A DNA stretch of 64,000 nt from the NCBI RefSeq assembly GCF_901000735.1, contig NC_081546.1, positions 24,554,529 to 24,618,528 on the forward strand, given 5' to 3'. A program made the translations under genes and the position numbers. A model generated the notes under the pieces. That model was not told where the DNA came from. It made no database searches and was given only the letters and a program-made list of their open reading frames with translations. Positions 33,978 to 45,414 of the stretch are shown here, in pieces; the first letter of the stretch is position 1; each line of letters starts with the position of its first letter. This DNA comes from Corylus avellana. Taxonomy: Eukaryota; Streptophyta; Magnoliopsida; Fagales; Betulaceae.

Positions 33978-36900
33978 AGGCAAATGGAGGGACTTTTCTT
34001 ATTAAGACATGATTGTTGGAGGTTTGGTTTGAGGGGAAGAAAAAGGAGAGAGGAGAAGTAGTAGGGAGGAGATTACCAGGCGGTGATGGGCAGCGGAGAT
34101 GCGTCTTCGACTTTGGCTTCGCTCAGTGAGATCCGTTGAAATTGAGCAGACAGCAGCATGCCATGACAGGGAAAGTAATACAAAAGGATCACACGGAGGG
34201 GGAAGATGTAGAATAATTTTCATATTAACCAGTGATTTATTTATTTATTAAAAGAAATTCTGTCATCAATTTCTAATTTTATTTGGTCCATGTTGCCAAT
34301 TTTATCGCATCCTAATTTCTTTAAAAATAACATCTAATTTAATTTTAATTGCGTTCAGCCTTTAACAATGGTGGACGTAGGTCTCTAATTTACCTAAATT
34401 TTACGTAATCTCCTCAAACTATTATCACATTGTTAATGTTCTTCAAACTACCAATTGTATCAATGTTATCTTTAAATTAACTACTAAAAAATATAAATTC
34501 CTTATCACTAGCTCACCCTCTCAACTCTATCACCCGCTCACTGCCACCATCGAAATCCTATTCTGCCATCTCTCCCATTGCAGTCTCATCGCGAAGGATT
34601 GACTGCCCTAAAAGGGTATATATGTCTTTGTGTTGGACATTAGAGTTTATAATATCATCATCATCTAATCTAATGTACGTACAGGTAGTTAAAATATTAT
34701 TTTTTGTATTATAATGGACATGTACTAAAATTTTCAGTTATATGAATAGTTTACCCTCTTCATTAGCTTGAAGGCAAATAAAATGAGAGTATAAGAAGAA
34801 ACTAAGAAAACGGTTATAAATAAATCTATCAATTAGAGAGAATATGAATCAAGGTCTTAATTTTAATTTAAAATTTTTAAAATATGAATTGAACATAATT
34901 ATATATTATTAATTATTCATACTTGTAACTAGTATCATATCATGTGACACTTGATCTTTCACATTCACAAAACAAAAAAAAAAAAAATCCTTTCTTCTGT
35001 TTTCTTTTCCCCTAAACATTGCAACTTTGAACATCCAATGCCTAATAATCCAATAACATTGTGTCTCTATATAAACACTTCTTTGGAATTTTGGAACTAG
35101 GGCATGATAATTATTCTGTTCTCTGAAGAGACACCTTAGATGAGAGTAAACTCCTTAAACTTTTTTTCTTTTTTGAATTTTTACTCACTGGGTCAATAAA
35201 AAAGGCAAATTAACCCCATACTATTACATTTTTCCCAAAATGTTTAACGCCCTTCAGTCCCAACTAAACGCACCATTTTGTCACATTAACATATTAATTT
35301 TTTATTAATTTAATTTAAAAATTAAATCTATAAAAATAAAAATAAAAAAAATTGAAGGGGTGAAAGCCACCCCTATGGGCCGGGGGTGGCTTGCAGCCAA
35401 ACCTTCAATTTTTTTTTTTTTTTAGATTTAATTTTTAAATTAAATTAATGAAAAATTAATATGCAGGACTAACGGACATTAAACATTTAAGGAATAATGT
35501 AACGGTGGGGGTTAATTTGCCTTTTCGATTGGCGCAGGGTGTAAAAATTCAAAAAAAAAAAGTTCAGAGAATTTTCTATTTTAGCGCGTTGACCGAGAGA
35601 TTTATAAGATATTTACCCTTTTATCCTATTAGCTATGTGGGACAATAGTTGATAGATGATGGACAGTGGACTAGTTTTCTTATGTAAATTTTTGTTAGTC
35701 TAGTTTTCTTGTGTGGGACAATAGTTGATAGAATGATGTTTATCCTGGCCAGTCGTTTCTTTTTAATTGGTGTTTGTTAGTTTTTTTGTGACTATTTTGT
35801 AATTTTCATTGATGTTAATAATTAAATTTTGTGTTCAGCAGACTAGTTTTCTTAGGTAAATTTTTGTTGTTGCATTACACTATTGTATTAGTTTTCTAAA
35901 AGCCTCAAACATTCAAACCGGACCCAAAAAGGTTCAAACCCATTCAGTCGAAAAAAGTTTCTAAAACTACAAACTCAAATAAAAGCCCAATCGTATTCCG
36001 CCTACTACCCACTGCCGCCACTGACTTGGTGGCGGTGAATATCAAAAATCTCATTCAGTCGAGAAAGGTCAATGGTATTTCCAACTTGCCAACTTTGGCA
36101 GTGATCACGGACACCCAGCCCTATTAGGAGGATTTCATCACTAATAGAAACAACACTAATTGGAGGCAACTCAATAATGAGAATGCTTTCACTTTGATTC
36201 GTGGAGGCGGCCCATCTAATAAGATTATGCGCAAATTTGTTGACGTTGCAATGAATTTTCTCAAACGACCAATCAAGAATGGAATTCGGCAGACGAGTTT
36301 TTGAGATGAAGGAATTCAATTAATCACCAGAATTGCAGAATCGCAGAAATGACCACCTATAAATCTTGGGTTTTTTTTTTTTTTTATTCAATGTTTTGGG
36401 CTCTAATAGAAATGTTATGATGTCAAGATGAAAAAAAATAATAATAAAAAAAAAAAATTGTCAAAAGTTATAATGAAAGAAATAGTTTCCATAATATACG
36501 AGTTGTATTCGTCTTAGTCCTTTATACACTCATTCACAAAATAATGGAAAAATGATTTTGATTTGGTGCTATGGTAGAAGCCCCCGTAGGGCCCCATCAT
36601 GAACGATCATTGCAGGTTTGGTACTTATTTTTGTACGATAGTTTAGGCCTTCCCCTTCTATTGATATTTTGTAATAGAGTAATAATAGAATCCAATCTCA
36701 TCATCATTTCACTATGATGATCATATGAAATCTTCATTAAACAACATTAAAAAGGTGGAAAAAATCAATAATAAATTGATAATGCCATATGTGAAATAGG
36801 AATATGCCATTTAGAAATAACGAGGCTATCATTGAGAAATTAAAAATTCAAATATGCATCCACACACACAACATGTCAACAGTACTATACATAAAACGTT

Positions 36901-37061
36901 TGCCTTGCAAGCACAAAGCTTACTAACGGCAAAGTCGCTTTCACTACAAGAGCTCAAAAGATAAACAACAAACTAGAAGGATCGAGCTTCACACACTTAA
37001 GACTATTATCAAACAATGTTTATTGTTTGGAAGATGGAGGATGGAGGAGAGCGGAGGGGGT
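33978..37061. repeat. Unit 2: region between PPR remnant and DUF247-B
   Basis: Counterpart of 19266-22059, highly similar but with indels. One extra block at about 35150-35590 is absent from unit 1. It has a GC-rich inverted core (AAGCCACCCCTATGGGCCGG) and inverted AT-rich arms, so it is probably a transposon insertion. A further insert near 36570-36620 (GTAGAAGCCCCCGTAGGGCC) is shared with unit 3. No gene. Confidence 0.75.
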
Positions 37062-38963
37062 TTAGTTTTTAGGATGCACATAGGCATACATGGTGTAGAA
37101 GGTCTGCAAAAATGTAAGCACTAGGAGCACAAACCCAACAAATGCCGAAATCAACAACCATGGCTTTCCAAAATACTCGTGCTCACTTGTCCACTGCCAA
37201 TTGCCCCAATTATTCATCCGTTTCTGATAATACTTGTTTACATCTCCAAAAAGCTCCAACAAAAAAGAGTTATCGTTATCATGACTGTGATCTTTATTTA
37301 TGATCAAGTCCTTGCCCAAGTTATTGATGAATTGCGCAGTCTCGGCGTCGGTCCCAAAGAAATTGTCAATGACGTGACGGTCATAAAGGTGGTCGACGTC
37401 CCTAGCAGTGTTGACAAGGCAGTCCAGCAACATAGCGTAAATCGAAAAATGTTTGAAAATGTTGCACGAGTATTGCTCGAATGCCACGCAGTTCACTAGC
37501 AACGAGCACATTTTGTTGTTGAGATTTATATCGGGCATTTCAATCACACCGTTGTTGAATTTCACATCCAAGAAGCTGTCCGCCATATGCCGATTGACCT
37601 TAATCCCTGCACGGCGTAGCTTTGTGACACAGGGAATTAGATTGAATGGTCCATAATCGTCTGTTCTCCGAATTTCTTTATTATGACGACGTGAGATAAA
37701 TATCATCCGAACAAGGTCCAGCAAATGCAACCATTCGAGCGAATCAAGTATGTTTGTGAATTCTGGGATGACAGATATGGACCTAAAAAATTTGGTGGCG
37801 ATAACAAACAAGGACTTAGATCTAATGCAAATTTTATATAACGTCTTGAGAACACAAGATGGGATCTGATTCTCAAGCAGGAGCAAGTCCCTGTATATCT
37901 TGGGTAATATTACCATATCTAGCTCGTATATAAGTTTGAGGTCCATGTACGCTTTACCTAGATCTAGATTTACTCTAGCGCTGATAAACAACATTAATAT
38001 AAAACAACCATCAACGACCATCATTTGAAGGAGCTCATCGGCACTAAGCTTGATGGTTTCGGAATAACACTCCCTGACTTCCTTTTCAAGTGGACGTAAT
38101 TGTATCAAGCACTCCTCTAATTTTCCCTTTTTACTCTCCATAAAGGAGGCGAGCCACCGCCACTTGAGCTCCTCCATATTCTGGAGCTGAGGCTTGCCGT
38201 GGTGGTATGGCCCGAGGCCGAGGGCGACCACCTGGGGATCGAGTGACTTACCGTTTATGTTGTTGAGCCTCCTAGAAAGCCTGAAGATGCAATGCTTTTC
38301 ATAGGTTACTGTTGATGGGTGACTACTCTTGGAGAACCTGTCTTCCATCTTGGCTAGGAGTGTTAGAAGTCCCACATTGCCTGGGTATTAAGGAAATTGT
38401 CCATTTATAAGGTGAGGGGAAACCTCAACTCTTGAGCTAGCTTTTGGGTTGAGTTAGGCCCAAGACCCATTTCTAATATGGTATCAGAGCCTAACCCAAT
38501 TAATTGGTTGTGGCCCACCGTCACCTATTGTCGCACGTGTTGGCTTGGATGTCCTCCCGCCACACGTGAAGGGGCGTGTTGGAAGTCCCACATTGCCTGG
38601 GTATTAAGGAGATTGTCCATTTATAAGTTAAGGGGAAACCTCAACTCTTGAGCTAGCTTTTGGGTTGAGTTAGGCCCAAGACCCATTTCTAACATGGTAT
38701 CAGAGCCTAACCCAATTAATTGGCTGTGGCCCACCGTCACCCATTGTCGCACGTGTTGGCTTGGATGTCCTCCCGCCACACGTGAGGGGGCGTGTTAGAA
38801 GTCCCACATTGCCTGGGTATTAAGGAGATTGACCATTTATAAGTTGAGGGGAAACCTCAACTCTTGAGCTAGCTTTTGGGTTGAGTTAGGCCCAAGACCC
38901 ATTTCTAACAAGGAGGACCTCGACGACGACGTGATCAGTAGCTTCTCCTTCCACAATTTCCAT
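37062..38963 (-). pseudogene. DUF247 gene copy B, first exon split by a TRIM retrotransposon
   Basis: The original start ATG at 38963 encodes MEIVEGEATDHVVVEVLL and is cut after about residue 18 by the 550-bp TRIM at 38361-38910. Below the insertion the frame is open to the stop at 37062: QVVALGLGPYHHGKPQLQN, DELLQMMVVDGCFILMLF, LPKIYRDLLLLENQIPSCVL, and a C-terminal membrane helix before YVHPKN. The first ATG after the TRIM is at 38348 (MEDRFSKSSHPS) and would give a 428-residue protein lacking only about 20 N-terminal residues. A functional truncated gene is therefore possible if transcription starts in or before the TRIM. Confidence 0.88.
38361..38910 (+). mobile_element. TRIM retrotransposon, three LTRs and two internal regions
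   Basis: LTRs of 118 bp at 38361-38478, 38577-38694 and 38793-38910, each TGTTAGAAGTCCCACATTG (or TGTTGGAAG)...CATTTCTAACA. Each of the first two is followed by TGGTATCAGAGC, the initiator-Met tRNA primer-binding site, and a roughly 100-bp internal region ending in purine-rich GTGAGGGGGCG. There is no coding capacity. AGGAG flanks both sides (38356-38360, 38911-38915), a perfect 5-bp target duplication. The LTR-int-LTR-int-LTR arrangement suggests recombination between two elements or their cDNAs. Confidence 0.95.
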
Positions 38964-41039
38964 CGCGAGCGTTTCAGACTCTCAGCGATTTTCTTCGTGG
39001 AGTTTGGTCTTGGGGTGTGAAGTTGAAACTGGGGAGTACTGGTGCTGTGTTAAATGGAGGTTTTATGTGAGCCCTGGGGTTGAGGGGAAGAAGTACATGT
39101 TAGTGTACATATATATATATATATATATAGCTATCAATGAAATATTATATTTGTATCCTCTATATATATTTCCCATCTCTCTCCACATCTGTAAGTACGT
39201 ACACCTCTCTTTTGCTTAATTATAACAAAATCCCAGAAAACAAGCAAAGAAGATTAATGGAAATAGGATTGTAGAATAAAAAGAATAAACTATAAACAAA
39301 ATCTCAAAGTTACAACCTAATTTACATACTTGTTCTGTTTGATGCTGAATTCCCACTACAGATCGAGTTGCAAAACTGCATGCGTCAATGGCGTACCAAC
39401 TGAGACGGTGTCGGTGACACTCACAGAAGCCAGCTGAAGCAAGAAAATTCAGAACCCACCTACACGGCTCTGAAAGGGTAAGGAGTTGTTTTGAAGCAAT
39501 TGGAGGGAGTAGCTAGGGAGGACTGAAGAAGCTAACCGTAGAGAAAAACCAAAAACTCAGTGACTCGCCAGTTGCTTGGGGCTGAAAGGCAAAAGACGTA
39601 AAGGGTGTTTTTGGAAAACCCTTAATTTACCTTTAATTTTTGCATTAACTATTGGTGACATGTCAGCTACATGCCTTTATTACGCTTGAAATGGAGAAGG
39701 ATCTATTTAGCATTTAGGAGGACAATATTATCCGTTTATTTTTATTATTCTAGGCAACATCTAGCTGATATGCCTTTATTATCTTAGTTGGATGGAAAAA
39801 TCATCTCCATTTCAGAGAAATAGAGAATATTCATTTAAGAAGGCAATATTATCCATTTGCCTTATTATGCTAGCAGGACGAGAAAATGATCATCTTCATT
39901 AATATTTCATTTGAATTAGAGAGTATCCATTTAGTGTAAAATAAGAGGTAATATTATAAATTTTGTTCTTCAACTTTAATGTTAAGACAATATTACCTTT
40001 CATTTGACACTAAATGGGTACTTTCAATTTCAACTAAAATGGAGAGGATCATGTTTCCCATTTCACTTGAAATGAAGAGCATCTATTTAGTGCATTTAGG
40101 AGGACAATATTATCCATTTGTTTTTTGGGCCAAATATTTTGGACAAATATACCCCCTTAATTGTTCTAAATAAATACTCTCAATTTCACTTAAAATATAA
40201 AAGATCTGTTTTCAGCTGGATGTCCCCTCCCTTCGTCCCAAATTGATGGGATATAAAGTTTTAAAGTTTTGCATGGTCGAGAATGTTATTGGTTTATTTT
40301 CAACTACTACCTGTTTGCTTTATTGTCAACCACTGCCCGTTTGTTTGATTGATCATTACTTACTAATTGTCTTGCATGCTCTCCCTTTCAATTGATGCTG
40401 ACTTTTCCAATTGATTTATTTATTATTTATTTATTTTTTATTTTTGCCTTTTACAGTTTCTAATTGAAAAGAAATAAAGAGGGCTCAAATATTTTCTGAA
40501 ATCAAGGTTCACCATATAATTACTCTCATCCAAAGGAAAAACTAAAAATAAATTTGGTGTTTGGGTTATGAAATCAAGTTTTAAACAACTTAATCAAATG
40601 TGTACGTTTTTAACAAAAACAAAAAAAACGATAACAACATCAACACATGTTTCAATAATTTTTGTTTTTGTTTTAAAAAACAAAGGACAAAAATACATAT
40701 GTCCACATGATCTCTCTCCTTAAATAGAGGGGATCGAGTCTTCTACAGTTCTACCTATCTTCCATCTTAACTGTACTCTTTCTCTAGACGTGCCACCCTC
40801 GGAGGGAACAAACTCAAAACTTGTATTCCTCTCAAAAACTTTCCAGGTATACAAAATCATCTTCTGATACTTTACAATCTAATAATTGATCACTTAAAAT
40901 CCTGAGATACTTTTTCGAGCTTAAACATTAATTTCCTTCCATATTTAATTTTGGTTGGAGTCCTAAACTATACCAACCAGGAGATTTTGCTTGTATATTT
41001 ATTCAGAAAACTATTTTGTAAAATTGTATTCACATCCAT

Positions 41040-41102
<63 letters not shown>

Positions 41103-41562
41103 AGGAATAACATCCTATGTTAGGTTTAAATATAGCTTGATAATTGCATGCATATTGAGTTTTTAATTGTGTTTAACTTGTACTTTAGTTCTTTAACAAC
41201 ACTCTTAATTAGAAGTAAGAATTTAAAATTTTGTGAGATTGTTGGTTAGTTTAGAATGTTTAGGTTAGAAAATGCATTATTGATCAAAAGAAGGAAAAAT
41301 AAAATAAAAATATTATGGAGATAAAAATTTCCTGCTATGATTTTGGTAAAACTGTATTACCATGAGATTTAACTAATTGTAACTATATAATGAAAGATGA
41401 TGTTATTATCATTTACTAGATTATTACATTTTTAACGCAATGGAATTGTTAGCTAATTATAGATGATACATGGTATCATAAATTACTTTACAATTACATC
41501 TTGTGTGTTTATAATGTAGTTACACTATAGATAAGAGTTTGATGACAAAGTTTAAAGGTTGA
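38964..41562. other. Upstream region of DUF247-B and following intergenic DNA
   Basis: 38964-39600 matches the upstream regions of the other DUF247 genes. From 39650 to 40200 a degenerate repeat of the phrase AGGAGGACAATATTATCC recurs three or four times. A (TA)n run lies at 41042-41100. No gene recognised. Confidence 0.55.
41042..41100. repeat. (TA)n microsatellite
   Basis: About 59 bp of AT/TA dinucleotides. Confidence 0.95.
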
Positions 41563-42270
41563 AAGGAATATACTGACGGCGTTAAGTCGTTTGTGAGATT
41601 TGTAGTTAGCAACTCCAGAAGTGGGGAGTTTATTGCGTACCTATGTGAAAAATGTCGCTTGAACAAGCGACTATGGCCACGTGAAGTATATGATCACTTG
41701 ACAAGGGGAGCTGGAATTTTGACCACTAATTACACGGACTGTGTATGGCATGGAGAAAAATTTGGGGCTCTTGCTGAAGGCTCTAATTCGACTGTCCGAC
41801 CGCAGATACGGGTCCAATCACAGACCAGTCCATAAATATGCACGCCATGTTCCGTGATGTATTTGGCATGCACGAGATCAAGGAAAACAACTGTGAGCCT
41901 CAGATTGAAATGCAGGCAGATGCAAAAGTGCATGAAGAAGTTGACGAGGAAAGTGCACAAAAATACAACAACTTGCTTAAAAAAGCAGACAAGCCACTTA
42001 ATGATAAAACCAAACATAGCAAACTAAGTGCTATTGTACGTACATTTATACAATTTAAAGTGTGTATGTGGACTAAGTAACACGATGTTCTCATTTTTGC
42101 TTGAGCTCCTTAATCAATTGTTGTCAACGGATGATAAAGCTTTGCCAAATAATATATATGAGAACAACAGGTTTCTAAGGGACATGGTGCTTGGATATGA
42201 GAAGATTCCAGCTTGTCAAAATGACTGTATGTTATTCTGGAAAGATAATGCGCAATTAGATTCATGTACC
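41563..42270 (+). pseudogene. CACTA (En/Spm) transposase remnant
   Basis: Conceptual translation in three broken pieces. First, a transposase-associated domain (KEYTDGVKSFVRFVVS ... YDHLTRGAGIL ... CVWHGE). Second, a segment MHAMFRDVFGMHEIKENNCE ... YNNLLKKADKPL. Third, the TNP2-like part NLKCVCGLSNTMFSFLLELL ... FLRDMVLGYEKIPACQNDCM. Stops and a frameshift separate them and the catalytic core is missing. No CACTA terminal repeats were seen. Confidence 0.82.
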
Positions 42271-42274
42271 CTTA

Positions 42275-42683
42275 GAGCATTCACATTGGTTTATGTATAT
42301 TTTTATGCAAAATGACTAATCAAAACCCACTTTATCTAGTTTAGCTAATGAGTTTTAAACGACATCATATCTTCAATTATCTATTTTTTATCTATATCAT
42401 TTAAATTTTATTTTATTTTATAAACATTGAATTTTTCCTAAAGATTCTATTTTTCAACTTTTGAAAAAAAAAAAAAAAAAAAAAAGATGTGGAGAGAGAA
42501 ATAGTAGGACAAAATTTTGGAAAAATAGAGATGTGGAAAAAGAAATAGTATATTAATGAGTTGAATGTGTCAACAGTGCCCGCTAACAAATGCAAAAAAA
42601 AATGTATTTGTAGAGAGTTTTTTAGTGTTTTGCTTATCTATTTTAGATAAAAGTAAAAAATGGCTAAGCCATTGTGAGTGCTC
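42275..42683. mobile_element. MITE, PIF/Harbinger-like
   Basis: A 409-bp AT-rich element. Terminal repeats GAGCATTCACATTGG and GAGCACTCACAATGG (two mismatches in 15) are bounded on both sides by TTA, the 3-bp target duplication usual for this superfamily. It separates the CACTA remnant from the LMBR1-like exon. Confidence 0.82.
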
Positions 42684-42686
42684 TTA

Positions 42687-42830
42687 CCGTGGGCATGGTG
42701 ATTTACACATTCAAGTACTTCACCGGCCCAGAGATCCCTCACTACGTCCTCTTCACTGTTGGATACACCTGGTTCTGCTCTCTCTCACTCATCATCCTTG
42801 TCCTAGCTGAAATTGTGCTGTACGTTCCTT
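42687..42830 (+). pseudogene. LMBR1-family first-exon fragment
   Basis: Encodes TVGMVIYTFKYFTGPEIPHY then VLFTVGYTWFCSLSLIILVL, matching my recollection of the N-terminal region of plant LMBR1-domain membrane proteins (At5g01460 type). The start methionine region and all later exons are absent. A possible splice donor (GCT|GTACGTT) follows, and 42840-43130 looks like retained intron. Part of that intron (AGTAGCTTGCAATTATTCAT) recurs at 28080-28140. Confidence 0.72.
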
Positions 42831-43454
42831 TCATCGTGATTTAAAGCAATTGCTGGGAAAATTCTTTTTGATTGGATATTATGGTTGATTTGTTGTGGTT
42901 CTTGTTTTCATTGACCTGTTTTGTGGGAAGTATGGTTCCTTTTTGTTATCATCTCACTTTCTGGATTTGATCTAGGGTTCAATATTTTGGTTGCGTGATT
43001 AATTTCAGGGAAGCTTAGTTGGTTTGAGCATTGCTGTAATGCATATTTCTTTAATTTTACTCGAGTAGCTTGCAATTATTCATGTGCACTTACTTTCAGA
43101 ACCTTTAGAATATATATTTTCTGTGGCTGATGATGTCGCACGCAGAGGTGGAGTCATGGATATGGGGGATGGACAGTGATGCTCTGTTTACAGTCAGATA
43201 TGATATTTGAGATTTTGTTTTATTTTTAAATTTTTTTAGTTTTATATATTTATATTTTTTTATTTAGAGCGACACATGTCATCATTTTATTGGTACTGAT
43301 ATGACACACTAACGGAATATGTCAAGTGTTTTGACGCAATTTGATTACAAGGACCAAATTGTTATTTTGGCCTACTCCAAAGACGGTTGATTTTATATAT
43401 ATATCAGAGAGAGTTTTGTAATTTAGACCAATTAAATGGACTAATTTTACATTT

Positions 43455-43489
<35 letters not shown>

Positions 43490-43776
43490 GAGAGAGGAGG
43501 GAAAGTAGTTGCTGAACAGTTTTGAAAGGCTTTACTGGTTGTTTGCCTCCGCGTGATTGGCCGCTTGCTTGGGATAGTACGAACTATGCGTTCTCAAGGA
43601 ATTAAGATCGAAACTAGAAAACATCCGGTTACTTAGAATGGAAGAGTATTTTTGTTCACTCAAAAAGTGAAAGGATTAAAATACTCTTCAAATATAACTA
43701 ACTAGATGCTTTCTAATTCATTTGAAATGTAGAGTATCATGTTCCGTTGACAAGGCGGGCACAAGGCAAATGCATC
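42831..43776. other. Intergenic, retained intron and dispersed repeat
   Basis: Starts as apparent intron of the LMBR1-like fragment. 43250-43460 is an inverted relative of 27270-27480. A poly-A run lies at 43458-43486. No gene. Confidence 0.5.
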
Positions 43777-44106
43777 TTCCTTTACTTCTCCAAATAACCC
43801 GCCCAACACCAGCGTAGACAAGCCCATACTTATGGCCACTGACATTTATGCTCTTCACCAGGGGCATGCGGAAATCCCACTCCAGCTCAGGGTGAAGGAA
43901 TGGGGCTATGAACCCTCCACTGGCAGCATCAACGTGGATTGGGGTGTCCCACCCTGTCTCCTTATTCTTTTTGACAAGCAGTTCATTCAGAAGCTTCACA
44001 TTCTCAAACTCTCCCGTCAAGGTTGATCCAAGAATTGCTGCAACACAGATGGTGTTCTCATCTACCATCTCTGCTGCCTTCACAGGATCCATCACATGAT
44101 ATCCCT
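43777..44106 (-). pseudogene. Glutamate decarboxylase internal exon fragment
   Basis: Encodes [37 protein letters not shown] and [17 protein letters not shown]. It includes the DAASGG motif and the SGHKYG site whose lysine binds pyridoxal phosphate. It is cut at both ends relative to the full exon at 55127-55595. The upper break at 44106 joins straight to DUF247-unit sequence (equivalent to 35710). Cannot be functional. Confidence 0.92.
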
Positions 44107-44803
44107 TGTGTGGGACAATACTTGATAGAATAATGTTTATCATGGAAGTTTCTTTTGACTTGATGTTTGTTAATTTTTTTGTGACAATTTTATCATTTTC
44201 ATTGATATTAATCATTAGATTTTGTGTTTGATGGAAATTTTGTGTTTGGCGGACTAGTTTTCTTATGTAAATTTTTGTTGTTGCATTAAACTATTCTATT
44301 AATTTTTTAAAACCTCAAACATTCAAACTATGCCCAAAAAGGTTCAAAACCCATTCAGTCGAAAAAAAAAAAAGTTTCTAAAACTACAAGCTCGAATAAA
44401 AGCCCAACCCGTATTCCACCTACCGCCCACCACATCCATCAACTTGGTAGCGGTGAATATTGAAAATCTCATTCGTCGAGAAAGGTCAATGGTATTTCAA
44501 ACTTACCAACTCACGAACACCCAACCCTATTAGGAGGATTTCATCACTAATTGGAACAATAGTAATTGGAGGCAATCCCTTTGATTCTTGGAGGCGGCCC
44601 ATCTAATAAGATTATGCGCAAGTTTATTGACGTTGCAATGAATTATATTTTCTCAAACGACCAATCAAGAATGGAATTCGGTAGACGGCAAGTTTCTGAG
44701 ATGAAGGGATTCAATCACCATAATCACATATATGACAACCTATAAATCTTGATCTTTTCCCAATGTTTTGGGCTCTATTAGAAATGTCATGATGTCAAGA
44801 TGC

Positions 44804-44834
<31 letters not shown>

Positions 44835-45414
44835 TTGTCAATAGTTATAATGAAAGAAATAGTTTCCATACTATATGAGTTGTATTCCTCTCTGTCCATT
44901 GTACACTCATTCATAAAATAATGGAAAAATTATATTGATTTGGTGCAATGGTAGAAGCCCCTACCAGGCCCCATCATGAAAGATCATTGCAGGCTTGGTG
45001 CTTATTTTTGTATGATTAGTTTAGGCCTTCCCCTTCCATTGATATTTTGTAATAGAGTAATAATAGAATCCAATCTCATCATCATTTCACTATGCTCATA
45101 TGAAATCTTCATTAAACAACATTAAAAATGAAAAAATTGATAATGCCATATGTGAAAAAATTGTTATGCCATTTAGAAATAACAAGGCTATCACTGAGAA
45201 ATTAAAAGTTCAAATATGCATCCACACACAACATGTCAACATTATACATAAAATGTTTGCCTTGCAAGCAAAGAGCTTACTAACGGCAAGGTCGCTTTCA
45301 CTACAAGAGGTCAATGGATAAACAACAAACTAGAGGGAGCTTCACACACTTAAAACTGTTATCAAACAGTGTTTATTGTCTGGAAGATGGAGGATGGAGG
45401 TGGAGGGGAGGAAT
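44107..45414. repeat. Unit 3: 3' flank of DUF247-C
   Basis: Counterpart of about 20740-22059 and 35710-37061. It contains a 30-bp poly-A run near 44804. Non-coding; several short deletions relative to unit 1. Confidence 0.8.

Noticed and set aside
38361..38910. Cassandra-type TRIM carrying a 5S rRNA promoter
   Set aside because: The LTRs contain no 5S rRNA-like sequence; it is a different TRIM family.
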